From NCBI GenBank assembly GCA_913040905.1, contig CAJWIC010000046.1, positions 1 to 9,101 of the forward strand: 9,101 bases of DNA, in the 5' to 3' direction. The position numbers were made by a program, and so were the translations under genes. Of this stretch, positions 1 through 5,763 are shown piece by piece (the stretch's first letter is position 1; the number at the start of each line of letters is the position of its first letter). Under the pieces are notes generated by a model, which saw only the letters and a program-made list of their open reading frames with translations, was not told where the DNA came from and ran no database searches. The DNA is from an uncultured Synechococcus sp. (GTDB lineage Bacteria > Cyanobacteriota > Cyanobacteriia > PCC-6307 > Cyanobiaceae).

Positions 1-195
1 CAACGCACCCGTCTGGGAGACCTTCTCCGCCCTCTGAACTCCGAGTACGGCAAGGTCGTTCCCGGTTGGGGGACAACACCTGTGATGGGCATCTTTATGG
101 TTCTGTTCCTGGTGTTTCTCTTGGTGATTCTTCAGCTGTACAACAAGTCACTGATCCTGGAAGGCATCAACGTCAACTGGAACGGCCTGGGCTGA
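1..195 (+). CDS. psbH: Photosystem II protein H (PsbH), 5' end cut by window edge
   Basis: Frame 1 is open from the first base to a TGA at 193-195 and encodes 64 residues beginning [20 protein letters not shown]. PsbH is a one-helix subunit of the photosystem II core in the thylakoid membrane. It stabilises the complex and helps QA-to-QB electron transfer and PSII assembly and repair. The sequence shows the conserved N-terminal [23 protein letters not shown] stretch, one transmembrane helix (about residues 28-47, [20 protein letters not shown]) and the typical C-terminal [11 protein letters not shown] end. Cyanobacterial PsbH is about 66 residues, so probably only the first two or so residues lie outside the window. 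tatA follows after 7 bases on the same strand, so co-transcription is likely. The family assignment is essentially certain. Confidence 0.97.
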   Translation, partial: QRTRLGDLLRPLNSEYGKVVPGWGTTPVMGIFMVLFLVFLLVILQLYNKSLILEGINVNWNGLG

Positions 196-202
196 TTGAC
201 CA

Positions 203-436
203 ATGAACGTCTTCGGCGTCGGCCTCCCCGAAATGGCGGTGATTGGTGCTGTTGCACTGCTTGTATTCGGCCCCAAGCGTTTGCCTGAGCTCGGCAGAAC
301 GCTTGGGAAAACCTTGAAGGGATTTCAATCGGCTTCGAAGGAATTCGAGCGGGAAATCAACAAGGCCATGGCAGACCCGGAACAACTGCCATCTGCCGAG
401 CTCGAGGAACCCATCCAGAAATCCTCGGACGACTGA
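203..436 (+). CDS. tatA: Sec-independent protein translocase subunit TatA/TatE
   Basis: This 77-residue protein has the full TatA architecture: a short N-terminus with LPE before the helix (residues 8-10), one short transmembrane helix (about 11-22), the hinge motif FGPKRLPELGR (22-32), an amphipathic helix (about 33-55), and a polar acidic tail ending KSSDD. TatA oligomers form the pore or membrane-thinning element of the twin-arginine pathway, which exports folded proteins across the thylakoid or plasma membrane. Cyanobacteria usually have a single TatA-like protein that is hard to split into TatA versus TatB by sequence; the FGPKRLPELG hinge fits TatA/E. It lies 7 bases after psbH and 7 bases before pth, which suggests a psbH-tatA-pth transcript. 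The start was chosen because it gives a standard-length N-terminus immediately before the membrane helix. Confidence 0.95.
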   Translation: MNVFGVGLPEMAVIGAVALLVFGPKRLPELGRTLGKTLKGFQSASKEFEREINKAMADPEQLPSAELEEPIQKSSDD

Positions 437-443
437 TTAGCTG

Positions 444-1055
444 ATGGCCGACATGCTCAGGCTTGTGGTTGGCTTGGGCAATCCAGGCTCCAAGTACCAG
501 GGGACACGTCACAACATCGGCTTCATGGCCTTGGAGCGGATGGCAAGCAGTCAGGGTTTCAGTTTTCGACAGCAGGCCAAGTTGCATGGCCTGGCGGCAG
601 AACATGGGATTGGTGAGGGTCGCCTGAGGTTCCTCATGCCACAGACCTACATGAACGACAGCGGTCGGTCGATCCGTGCTGCTCTCGACTGGTTCGGCTT
701 CACCCCAGAGCAGTTGCTGGTTCTCGTGGATGACATGGATATCCCCCTGGGACGTCTGCGGTTGCGAGCCCAGGGCAGTGCGGGAGGGCACAACGGTTTG
801 AGGAGCGCAATCCAGCACCTCGGTACCCAGGGTTTTCCGCGCTTGCGCATTGGTATCGGTGCTCCTGCGGACAACCCAGCGGAACGTCGAGCGCGCACGG
901 TGTCCCATGTCCTTGGCCCCTTCAGTCGAGCGGAGCAGCCTGAGGTGAATGCCGTTTTGGACGGTGTGTTGGAGGCCATCGATCTCATTCAGCGGCAGGG
1001 GTTGGACCGCGCCGGGAATTGGATCAATGGATTTCGTCCGGCTTCCTTGGAATGA
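444..1055 (+). CDS. pth: Peptidyl-tRNA hydrolase (bacterial Pth family)
   Basis: This 203-residue protein is within the usual 180-210 range. Pth cleaves the ester bond of peptidyl-tRNAs that drop off stalled ribosomes and so recycles tRNA in the cytoplasm. Hallmarks visible in order: LVVGLGNPG (7-15, substrate-binding Asn13), TRHNIGF (21-27, catalytic His23, equivalent to E. coli His20), PQTYMNDSG (66-74, Asn71), VDDMDIPLG (95-103, Asp96 pairing with the catalytic His), and GSAGGHNGLRS (111-121, His116 and Asn117). All catalytic and binding positions are present, so it should be active. The ATG at 444 was used; a second ATG at 453 (Met4) would give an equally complete protein. The stop overlaps the start of the next gene in an ATGA arrangement, which suggests translational coupling. 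Confidence 0.97.
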   Translation: MADMLRLVVGLGNPGSKYQGTRHNIGFMALERMASSQGFSFRQQAKLHGLAAEHGIGEGRLRFLMPQTYMNDSGRSIRAALDWFGFTPEQLLVLVDDMDIPLGRLRLRAQGSAGGHNGLRSAIQHLGTQGFPRLRIGIGAPADNPAERRARTVSHVLGPFSRAEQPEVNAVLDGVLEAIDLIQRQGLDRAGNWINGFRPASLE

Positions 1056-1309
1056 CAGCGCTCCCCGCCACGACGGCCCATCTGAGGGTTCTGCGGCAGT
1101 GCTTCAGTGAACAGTGCGTTGAGGGCGAGGTCTCAGCGGGTGGTTTCGAGTGGACCTTCCACTGGGCTTTTGCTCAGGGTGAGCTCACGGTCGAGCCGTC
1201 CCTAGGCCGTGCTCTGATTCAGGACGCATTGCTTCGCTTTTTGGTGCGTGCCGACTACCGATTGGAACCCGGCGGGGACTACACCTTTACGGTGAGGGCA
1301 CGCTTTTGA
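1052..1309 (+). CDS. DUF3146 family protein (cyanobacterial, function unknown)
   Basis: This is a small 85-residue protein from MTALPATTAHLRVLRQ to a C-terminal GGDYTFTVRARF. I recognise it as the DUF3146 family, conserved in cyanobacteria and without known function. Recognition rests on the central GEVSAGGFEW and VEPSLGRALIQD stretches and the LEPGGDYTFTVRARF end. There is no signal peptide or membrane helix, and the composition suggests a small alpha/beta cytoplasmic protein. The start at 1052 is preferred over an in-frame ATG at 1019 because it gives a 4-base ATGA overlap with pth and begins where the conserved part begins; the longer form would add 11 residues encoded inside pth. The last 23 bases overlap, on the opposite strand, the 3' end of the YqgF-like gene. 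Confidence 0.85.
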   Translation: MTALPATTAHLRVLRQCFSEQCVEGEVSAGGFEWTFHWAFAQGELTVEPSLGRALIQDALLRFLVRADYRLEPGGDYTFTVRARF

Positions 1310-1727
1310 AGTTCGGTCGTGGCTGAGGCCATCGGCATCGCTGACCAAGGTGATCCTCGACCATGACCAGAGCTGCCACCGCATCCAGCTCGCCGGGGGG
1401 CAACCGCAGACCCCGCGGCAGCAGTTGCCACCATCCCTGGGCAGGCCAAAGCTGCCAGTAACGCTCCCGGGCTCGAAGCGTTGTTCCGTTTTCTTCGACG
1501 ACTTTGACGGATGTCAGTTGGCGCAACGCTGATCCCCATCGCTGAGAGCTGGTGCCGTTCCCCAACAGGATCAGCTGCAGTCCTCTCTGGTTTGACCAGG
1601 TCATCAGCTGATCGATAACCCTTGATGGAGGCAGCACAACACCATCAACAACCAGGCGCTGATCAGCATCCACCAAGACCAGGCCACACTTGGCACGACC
1701 GGGGTCGAGTCCCACCAGATGCGTCAT
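1287..1727 (-). CDS. YqgF/RuvX-like RNase H-fold protein
   Basis: This 146-residue protein has the layout of the YqgF/resolvase RNase H-like fold: an N-terminal strand with GLDPGRAKCGLVL (6-18, acidic Asp8), a middle VVEENGTTLRARERY (76-90, Glu78/Glu79 where YqgF has DERLT), and a C-terminal helix ELDAVAALVMVEDHL (113-127, Asp115). These would be the three metal-binding acidic positions. YqgF relatives process the 5' end of pre-16S rRNA and were also proposed as Holliday-junction resolvases. This protein is more divergent than canonical YqgF/RuvX and may be a cyanobacterial paralogue, so its substrate is not assigned. The ATG overlaps the stop of the DUF3084 gene by 4 bases, so it is probably the last gene of an ntcA-DUF3084-yqgF-like transcript. 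The 3' end overlaps the DUF3146 gene tail to tail by 23 bases. Confidence 0.8.
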   Translation of the reverse strand: MTHLVGLDPGRAKCGLVLVDADQRLVVDGVVLPPSRVIDQLMTWSNQRGLQLILLGNGTSSQRWGSALRQLTSVKVVEENGTTLRARERYWQLWPAQGWWQLLPRGLRLPPGELDAVAALVMVEDHLGQRCRWPQPRPNFKSVPSP

Positions 1728-2878
1728 TGCCTCTGAATCACTCTGACGGCAATCGGATCCGCCGTGTCGCTGCCGCGTGCAGCGATCACCAGCAGCTCAA
1801 GTGGTTCGTTGTCGGTTCGTTCAACGAGAGCGATGCCCAGTTCGTTCAAGGCATTGCCATCGAATTGCAGTCCTTCACTGAGTGACCCACGGCGTTGAAC
1901 TTCCGCAAAGGCTGAAGCCAGCAGCAGGTTGAGGCGGTTGCGCACCGCCTCCGATCCGCGTTCGTCCTGCTCAAGGGTGGTGGTGGCCAGCACCTCGTCG
2001 GGGCGGGTGATGGTTCGGTTCGGTTTCACATCGGGGTAGGCATACACCACGGCCTCACCTCGCAGCACATTGCCCGCCGATCGCATCGACACAACCCAGG
2101 TGCCCGATTGACGGATGGTTTGTTGCAGGCGTTCCACATCTCCACGGGGCACCAGCAGGATCTGACGATCCGGGATTTCACCTGGTCTGACCCTGACGTA
2201 GGCGGTCTGGTTGGCTTCCTGCAACAGCCGGTCCACCACCTGCTTGGCCTGCTCAGGTTGCTCAAGCCTGACCGTGGCAGTGGCGAGGGCCTGCCCACTG
2301 CGCAGCACAACGGATCCACGGCGCAAGGCCAGCAGGTCCTGCTCCAGTGATACGAGCTCCTGTTCCCCAGCCTTGATCCGATCGCGCACACTGCGCAGCT
2401 CAGCTTCCGTGCGCCGGATGTCGATGTCCCTGGCCTGGATGTCGGCTGTCAGCCGGTTCCGTTCCTGCTCCAGCTGAAGCTTCTGCTGGAGCAGTGGGTC
2501 GAGCTCCTGGCGCAGGGTCGCAGCCCGTTGTCGGGTGGTGATCAACTCCGCTTCGATCCGTTTCGTTGCTGACCTGGCCTCGATCCGCTCCGCTTCGGCA
2601 GCCTCAAGGGCCGACCGGCTGTCCCGGAGCTTGGCCTGGAGGGCATCGAGCTCGAACAGTCCGATCCGTAACTGGCGGCTCACCAGGAGCAGCAGACCCA
2701 GCGACAGTGCACTGATCAAGCTGCCGGTGAGCACCGTGATCACCACCGCGGTGCGCCGAGGTCTCAGATTGAACAAGCTCAGCCGAGCCTTCCCCACGCG
2801 ACTGCCCAGCCGATCACCCAGGGTCGACAGCACACCACCAAGGATGAGCAGAGCCAGGAACAGCAGCCAGCCGCTCAT
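1724..2878 (-). CDS. DUF3084 membrane-anchored coiled-coil protein
   Basis: This is a 384-residue protein. Two hydrophobic segments lie near the N-terminus (about 3-19 and 44-66), separated by a basic loop (GKARLSLFNLRPRRT, 29-43). A long charged heptad-rich region follows (about 75-188, many Glu/Arg/Leu/Ala), predicted as coiled coil, then a globular C-terminal domain (about 190-384). I recognise it as the cyanobacterial DUF3084 family, function unknown. The layout suggests an integral membrane protein projecting a coiled-coil stalk and a terminal domain into the cytoplasm or periplasm, and a scaffold or envelope role is possible. It starts 27 bases after ntcA on the same strand and overlaps the next gene by ATGA, so NtcA-driven transcription through it is plausible. 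No enzyme motifs were seen. Confidence 0.88.
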   Translation of the reverse strand: MSGWLLFLALLILGGVLSTLGDRLGSRVGKARLSLFNLRPRRTAVVITVLTGSLISALSLGLLLLVSRQLRIGLFELDALQAKLRDSRSALEAAEAERIEARSATKRIEAELITTRQRAATLRQELDPLLQQKLQLEQERNRLTADIQARDIDIRRTEAELRSVRDRIKAGEQELVSLEQDLLALRRGSVVLRSGQALATATVRLEQPEQAKQVVDRLLQEANQTAYVRVRPGEIPDRQILLVPRGDVERLQQTIRQSGTWVVSMRSAGNVLRGEAVVYAYPDVKPNRTITRPDEVLATTTLEQDERGSEAVRNRLNLLLASAFAEVQRRGSLSEGLQFDGNALNELGIALVERTDNEPLELLVIAARGSDTADPIAVRVIQRQ

Positions 2879-2905
2879 CAGACCCCCATCGCATGGTGGA
2901 TGAAT

Positions 2906-3619
2906 TCAGCTGAACCGCTTGGCCAGGGCGATGGGGTCCAACACCGTGATCTTCTTGCGGTCAATCTGAACCAGTCCGGATTGGCGCAAGTCTCCCAGCA
3001 GACGGGTGATCGTGACGCGCGTGGAGCCGATCGCTTCGGCAATGGCCTGGTGGGACAGGCGCAGATCGATCGTGATGCCGAGTTCGTCCGGGACGCCGAA
3101 GTCCCGGCACAGCACCAGCAGGAAACTCACCAGCCGCGACGACATGTCGCGATGGGTGAGGGTTTCGATCATCGTTTCGGTTTGCAGGATCCGGCTGGAA
3201 AGACCCTGAAGAAGGCGTAGGCCAACCCCGGTGTCCGCCTCGATGGCGGCTCGCACGGAGGCTGCTGGAGCCGTCACCATTTCCACCCGGGTGAAGGCAA
3301 CAGCGTGATAAAAGCGATCGGAGCGGTGACCGGTCAGCAGAGACAGCACACCAAACAGACTGTTTTCACGCAGGAGCGCCACGGTGATCTCCTCTCCTGA
3401 TTCGTACACCCTGGAGAGACGCACGGCGCCACGACGGATCAAGTACACCCGTTCGGCCGGATCCCCTGGGAAGAAGATCGTTTTGTTGCGTTCCACCAAT
3501 TCGGTGCTGGCTCCATCCAGATCACGGATGACATCCAGAAGGGTTCGATTGCGTTCGGCTGTGTCAGCCCCTTGAGGCTGCAGGGGGGCATAGCGACTGA
3601 AACCACTGCTGGTCACCAT
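2906..3619 (-). CDS. ntcA: Global nitrogen regulator NtcA (CRP/FNR family)
   Basis: This 237-residue CRP-family transcription factor activates ammonium, nitrate and other nitrogen-assimilation genes when 2-oxoglutarate is high, assisted by PipX in studied cyanobacteria. Visible: an N-terminal cyclic-nucleotide-type beta-barrel (about 35-130) with [22 protein letters not shown], the [11 protein letters not shown] effector loop (87-97), the long dimer helix [19 protein letters not shown] (141-159) with Arg143 and Glu148 at positions known to contact 2-oxoglutarate in NtcA, and a C-terminal winged helix with the recognition motif [21 protein letters not shown] (188-208), nearly invariant in NtcA. 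A GAGGA ribosome-binding site (3624-3628) sits 4 bases before the ATG. Just upstream is a perfect NtcA box with a correctly spaced -10 (see separate entries), so autoregulation is expected. Compared with the roughly 222-residue freshwater proteins, the N-terminus is slightly longer. Confidence 0.98.
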   Translation of the reverse strand: MVTSSGFSRYAPLQPQGADTAERNRTLLDVIRDLDGASTELVERNKTIFFPGDPAERVYLIRRGAVRLSRVYESGEEITVALLRENSLFGVLSLLTGHRSDRFYHAVAFTRVEMVTAPAASVRAAIEADTGVGLRLLQGLSSRILQTETMIETLTHRDMSSRLVSFLLVLCRDFGVPDELGITIDLRLSHQAIAEAIGSTRVTITRLLGDLRQSGLVQIDRKKITVLDPIALAKRFS

Positions 3620-3640
3620 GGTTTCCTCGCGAATGAAAAG

Positions 3641-3646
3641 AAGGTA
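3641..3646 (-). promoter_or_regulatory. -10 element of the ntcA promoter
   Basis: On the minus strand the hexamer reads TACCTT, matching the TAN3T -10 consensus of NtcA-activated promoters. Exactly 22 bases (3647-3668) separate it from the NtcA box, the canonical spacing, which places the box near -41.5 and replaces the -35. Transcription would begin at about 3633-3635, leaving a leader of roughly 15 bases with the GAGGA ribosome-binding site. The match is seen directly; promoter use is inferred. Confidence 0.8.
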
Positions 3647-3668
3647 CGGATGCGACCTGACCAGCCTT

Positions 3669-3682
3669 GTAGTCGTTATTAC
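3669..3682 (-). promoter_or_regulatory. NtcA-binding site GTA-N8-TAC upstream of ntcA
   Basis: The minus strand reads GTAATAACGACTAC, a perfect match to the NtcA consensus GTA-N8-TAC. It lies 22 bases upstream of a TAN3T -10 and about 50 bases upstream of the ntcA ATG. This is the classical class II architecture known for autoregulated ntcA promoters. The first half-site contains the TAA stop codon (3679-3681) of the upstream same-strand gene rph, so operator and coding end overlap by 4 bases. The sequence match is certain; binding is inferred from the consensus and position. Confidence 0.87.
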
Positions 3683-4428
3683 GAAATCCCTGACCCGGCA
3701 GGTGGCGTCAGGGCGAGACGCTGTCCTCGCATCAGCTCCTGAAGACCCGACTCGGCCAGGCTGAGCATGGCATCAAGTTCGGAGCGGCTGAACGGCGCCT
3801 GTTCTGCTGTTCCCTGCAGTTCGAGCAGCCGGCCGTCGTCGGTGGTCACCACATTGAGATCCACATCCGCGCGGCTGTCTTCGCTGTAGTCAAGATCCAG
3901 CAGTGGAGTCCCGTCGATCAGGCCCACCGAAACCGCCGCCAGTTGATGGCGGATCGGATCCTGCGTCAAGACACCCTGAGAAAGGAGCTGATCACAGGCC
4001 CGCCGCAATGCGATCCAGGCGCCGGTGATCGAAGCCGTGCGAGTGCCGGCGTCGGCTTGGATCACATCGCAGTCGATCAGAAGGGTGCGTTCGCCGAGGG
4101 CCTCCATATCGAGAACGGCGCGAAGACTGCGACCGATCAGGCGTTGGATCTCCTGGGTTCTGCCTGAGAGTTTCATCAGTTCTCTGGACTGCCGTTGCGG
4201 GGTTGAACCGGGAAGCAGTCGATATTCAGCGCTCAGCCAGCCGCAATCATGTCCCCGTCGCCAGCGGGGCACGCTCTCCTCCAGGGAAACGCTGCAGAGA
4301 ACAGCAGTTCGGCCCGTGCGCACGATCAGGGAGCTCAGGGCAAAGGACATCGGATCCCAGTCCACCGAGAAAGGGCGCAGCTCTGCGGTTCCCCGGTCGT
4401 CAGCCCGTGGGGGTGTGGGTGCAGACAT
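3679..4428 (-). CDS. rph: Ribonuclease PH (tRNA 3'-end phosphorolytic exoribonuclease)
   Basis: This 249-residue protein is close to the usual 238-250. RNase PH removes nucleotides from the 3' end of tRNA precursors using phosphate and releases nucleoside diphosphates. Family motifs in order: [11 protein letters not shown] (12-22), EESVPRW (50-56), [14 protein letters not shown] (63-76), [18 protein letters not shown] (88-105; Arg90 equals the conserved Arg86 of the B. subtilis enzyme), [20 protein letters not shown] (119-138; Gly-Thr-Arg 128-130 binds phosphate), [16 protein letters not shown] (179-194; metal/catalytic Asp180 and Asp184 region) and [13 protein letters not shown] (202-214). 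The N-terminal part is more divergent than typical (ALSS in place of the usual AEGS), but catalytic residues are intact. It lies upstream of ntcA on the same strand with 59 bases between, containing the ntcA promoter. It is divergent from the BtuR-like gene. No clear ribosome-binding site was seen. Confidence 0.95.
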   Translation of the reverse strand: MSAPTPPRADDRGTAELRPFSVDWDPMSFALSSLIVRTGRTAVLCSVSLEESVPRWRRGHDCGWLSAEYRLLPGSTPQRQSRELMKLSGRTQEIQRLIGRSLRAVLDMEALGERTLLIDCDVIQADAGTRTASITGAWIALRRACDQLLSQGVLTQDPIRHQLAAVSVGLIDGTPLLDLDYSEDSRADVDLNVVTTDDGRLLELQGTAEQAPFSRSELDAMLSLAESGLQELMRGQRLALTPPAGSGIS

Positions 4429-4444
4429 CGGCGCATTTCAGCTG

Positions 4445-4477
4445 CTGTCAAGCCTGACAGGCGATGTCGCGGCTTGA
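4445..4477. repeat. Nested inverted repeats upstream of rph
   Basis: Two overlapping inverted repeats are present in the 148-base gap between rph and the BtuR-like gene. CTGTCA (4445-4450) pairs with TGACAG (4455-4460) around AGCC, and TCAAGCC (4448-4454) pairs with GGCTTGA (4471-4477) across 16 bases. They are mutually exclusive as RNA folds. If rph is transcribed from further upstream, they would lie in its leader. No family of operators or riboswitches was recognised, and chance cannot be excluded. Confidence 0.4.
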
Positions 4478-4486
4478 TGGAACGTC

Positions 4487-4502
4487 ACACCATGGATGGT
4501 GT
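4487..4502. repeat. 16-base inverted repeat upstream of the BtuR-like gene
   Basis: ACACCAT (4487-4493) and ATGGTGT (4496-4502) form perfect 7-base arms around GG. The element ends 8 bases before a candidate -35 hexamer (4511-4516) and has the size and symmetry of a dimeric repressor site. No regulator can be named from the sequence. The second arm contains the ATG at 4496, the alternative upstream start of the BtuR-like reading frame. Confidence 0.4.
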
Positions 4503-4510
4503 CTGAACCC

Positions 4511-4538
4511 TTGTGGGCTGGCTTTGCACCGCTACATT
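4511..4538 (+). promoter_or_regulatory. Candidate sigma-70-type promoter for the BtuR-like gene and dcd
   Basis: TTGTGG (4511-4516) and TACATT (4533-4538) are separated by 16 bases and resemble -35 and -10 elements. Transcription would start near 4545, about 30 bases before the ATG at 4577. The match is only moderate. It is the best candidate in this gap on the plus strand and supports the downstream translation start. Confidence 0.35.
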
Positions 4539-4576
4539 CAAGGTCTGCCGGGATTTCCCGGGTGACTGCAGCCGAG

Positions 4577-5170
4577 ATGACCGCCAGCCTCACGCCAAGC
4601 CATCGTTCCTCGGACTCTGTGGCTCAGGACCACAGGGCCTTGGAGCGGGCGGGTCTGCGTCCGTTGGTGCCGGTTCGCCCACCCCTGCATCTGGTGGAGC
4701 CGGAGGGACAGCTTCAGGTCCACACGGCCACCTACCGCGGCAGCTTCTCCAGTGTTCTCAGTCAAGCCATGCGCACCGCCGGATTGGGCAGCCGCGTGCT
4801 GATTGCCCAGTTCCTCAAAGGTGGGGTGCGTCAGGGCCCGGAGGGCTGCGTGCGTCTCTGCGGCGGACTCACCTGGCTCCGCCCTGATGTGCCGGCGTGC
4901 CTCTCTCAGGCCGACCAACCCGGAGGTGCCGCTGCCGTTGATGCGGTCTGGCAGTCCTGCCGTCGCCATCTCCGTGATGGTGACGTTGATCAGCTGGTCC
5001 TGGATGAAGTCGGTCTCGCCGTTGGGCTCGGCTACGTCGAGGAACCTGAGCTGCTGGATGCCCTTGACCAGCGTCCGCCCTCCATGGATGTGGTGATCAC
5101 CGGGCCCTCCATCCCTGACAGCATCGTGGCGATGGCCGATCAAGTCACCCAATTGCGTCGAGGTTTCTGA
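4577..5170 (+). CDS. BtuR/CobO-like P-loop-fold protein with degenerate P-loop
   Basis: This 197-residue protein resembles ATP:cob(I)alamin adenosyltransferases of the BtuR/CobO/CobA type. Similar parts are LGSRVLIAQFLKGG (70-83, like the VGVVQFIKG strand), a WQSCRRHL helix (125-132), the Walker B-like strand QLVLDEVGLAVGLGYV (139-154; Asp143, Glu144), LDALDQRPPSMDVVITG (160-176) and the terminal MADQVTQLRR. The nucleotide-binding loop, GNGKGKT in E. coli BtuR, is replaced by TATYRGSFSSV (50-60) with no P-loop Lys, so normal ATP binding and adenosyl transfer are doubtful. The ATG at 4577 was chosen because conserved sequence starts downstream of it and a candidate promoter lies just before it; the frame is open to an ATG at 4496 (27 extra residues). 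The stop overlaps the dcd start (TGATG), suggesting coupling. The exact role is not assigned. Confidence 0.75.
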   Translation: MTASLTPSHRSSDSVAQDHRALERAGLRPLVPVRPPLHLVEPEGQLQVHTATYRGSFSSVLSQAMRTAGLGSRVLIAQFLKGGVRQGPEGCVRLCGGLTWLRPDVPACLSQADQPGGAAAVDAVWQSCRRHLRDGDVDQLVLDEVGLAVGLGYVEEPELLDALDQRPPSMDVVITGPSIPDSIVAMADQVTQLRRGF

Positions 5171-5763
5171 TGCTGAAGAACGATCGCTGGATCAGCGAAC
5201 AGGCCGCCCAAGGCATGCTCGAACCCTTCCAGAAGGGGTTGGTTCGACATCTGGATCCAGAGCTGCGGACCAGGCCGGTTCTGAGTTTCGGCTGTTCGTC
5301 CTACGGCTACGACCTGCGCTTGTCGGCTCAGGAATTCATGATTTTTCGCCACGTGCCAGGCACGGTGATGAATCCCAAGCGCTTCAATCCGGCGAACCTC
5401 GAGCCAACGCCGTTGCATGAGGACGAGGACGGTCGTTACTTCATCCTCCCGGCCCATTCCTATGGCCTTGGGGTTGCGCTGGAGAAAATGCGTGTTCCGC
5501 CCAACATCACAGTGATCTGCCTCGGCAAGAGCACCTATGCACGCCTGGGAATCATCGTGAACACAACGCCTGCCGAGGCGAGCTGGGAGGGACACCTCAC
5601 CCTTGAGTTCAGCAACAGCTCAGGAGCTGACTGCCGCATCTACGCCGAGGAGGGCATCTGTCAGCTGTTGTTTTTTGAAGGTGATCCCTGTGACACCACC
5701 TACAGCGACCGCCAGGGCAAATACCAGCATCAGCCGGAGCGGGTCACCCTGGCGCGGATCTAA
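5170..5763 (+). CDS. dcd: dCTP deaminase (Dcd)
   Basis: This 197-residue protein is close to the E. coli enzyme in length (193). It converts dCTP to dUTP and ammonia and so feeds dUMP to thymidylate synthase. Motifs: FGCSSYGYDLRLS (40-52), the core GKSTYARLGIIVNTT (119-133) with Ser121 and Arg125 at the positions of E. coli Ser111 and Arg115, and GHLTLEFSNSSG (141-152) with Glu146 at the position of catalytic Glu138, then the C-terminal QLLFFEGD and KYQHQPE segment that closes over the nucleotide. Like many non-enterobacterial Dcd proteins it has Pro134 where E. coli has Ala124 and a two-residue shorter loop after it. Whether it is mono-functional or also hydrolyses dUTP cannot be decided by eye. 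It is translationally coupled to the BtuR-like gene and meets thyX tail to tail. Confidence 0.95.
   Translation: MLKNDRWISEQAAQGMLEPFQKGLVRHLDPELRTRPVLSFGCSSYGYDLRLSAQEFMIFRHVPGTVMNPKRFNPANLEPTPLHEDEDGRYFILPAHSYGLGVALEKMRVPPNITVICLGKSTYARLGIIVNTTPAEASWEGHLTLEFSNSSGADCRIYAEEGICQLLFFEGDPCDTTYSDRQGKYQHQPERVTLARI

Noticed and set aside
357..908. 183-codon open frame on the minus strand across pth
   Set aside because: It lies antisense to a well-supported pth and shows no recognisable domain; it is a shadow typical of high-GC coding DNA.
4446..4451. TTGACA on the minus strand as a -35 for rph
   Set aside because: A 17-base spacing would put the -10 on the rph start codon itself (ATGTCT), which is not a credible -10.
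4496..4576. Longer start for the BtuR-like protein at 4496
   Set aside because: The extra 27 residues show no similarity to the family, and the ATG lies within an inverted repeat upstream of the candidate promoter. It remains possible.
4538..5152. 204-codon open frame on the minus strand opposite the BtuR-like gene
   Set aside because: Its composition is His/Gly/Arg-rich with no family resemblance, and the plus-strand frame has clear homology and couples to dcd.
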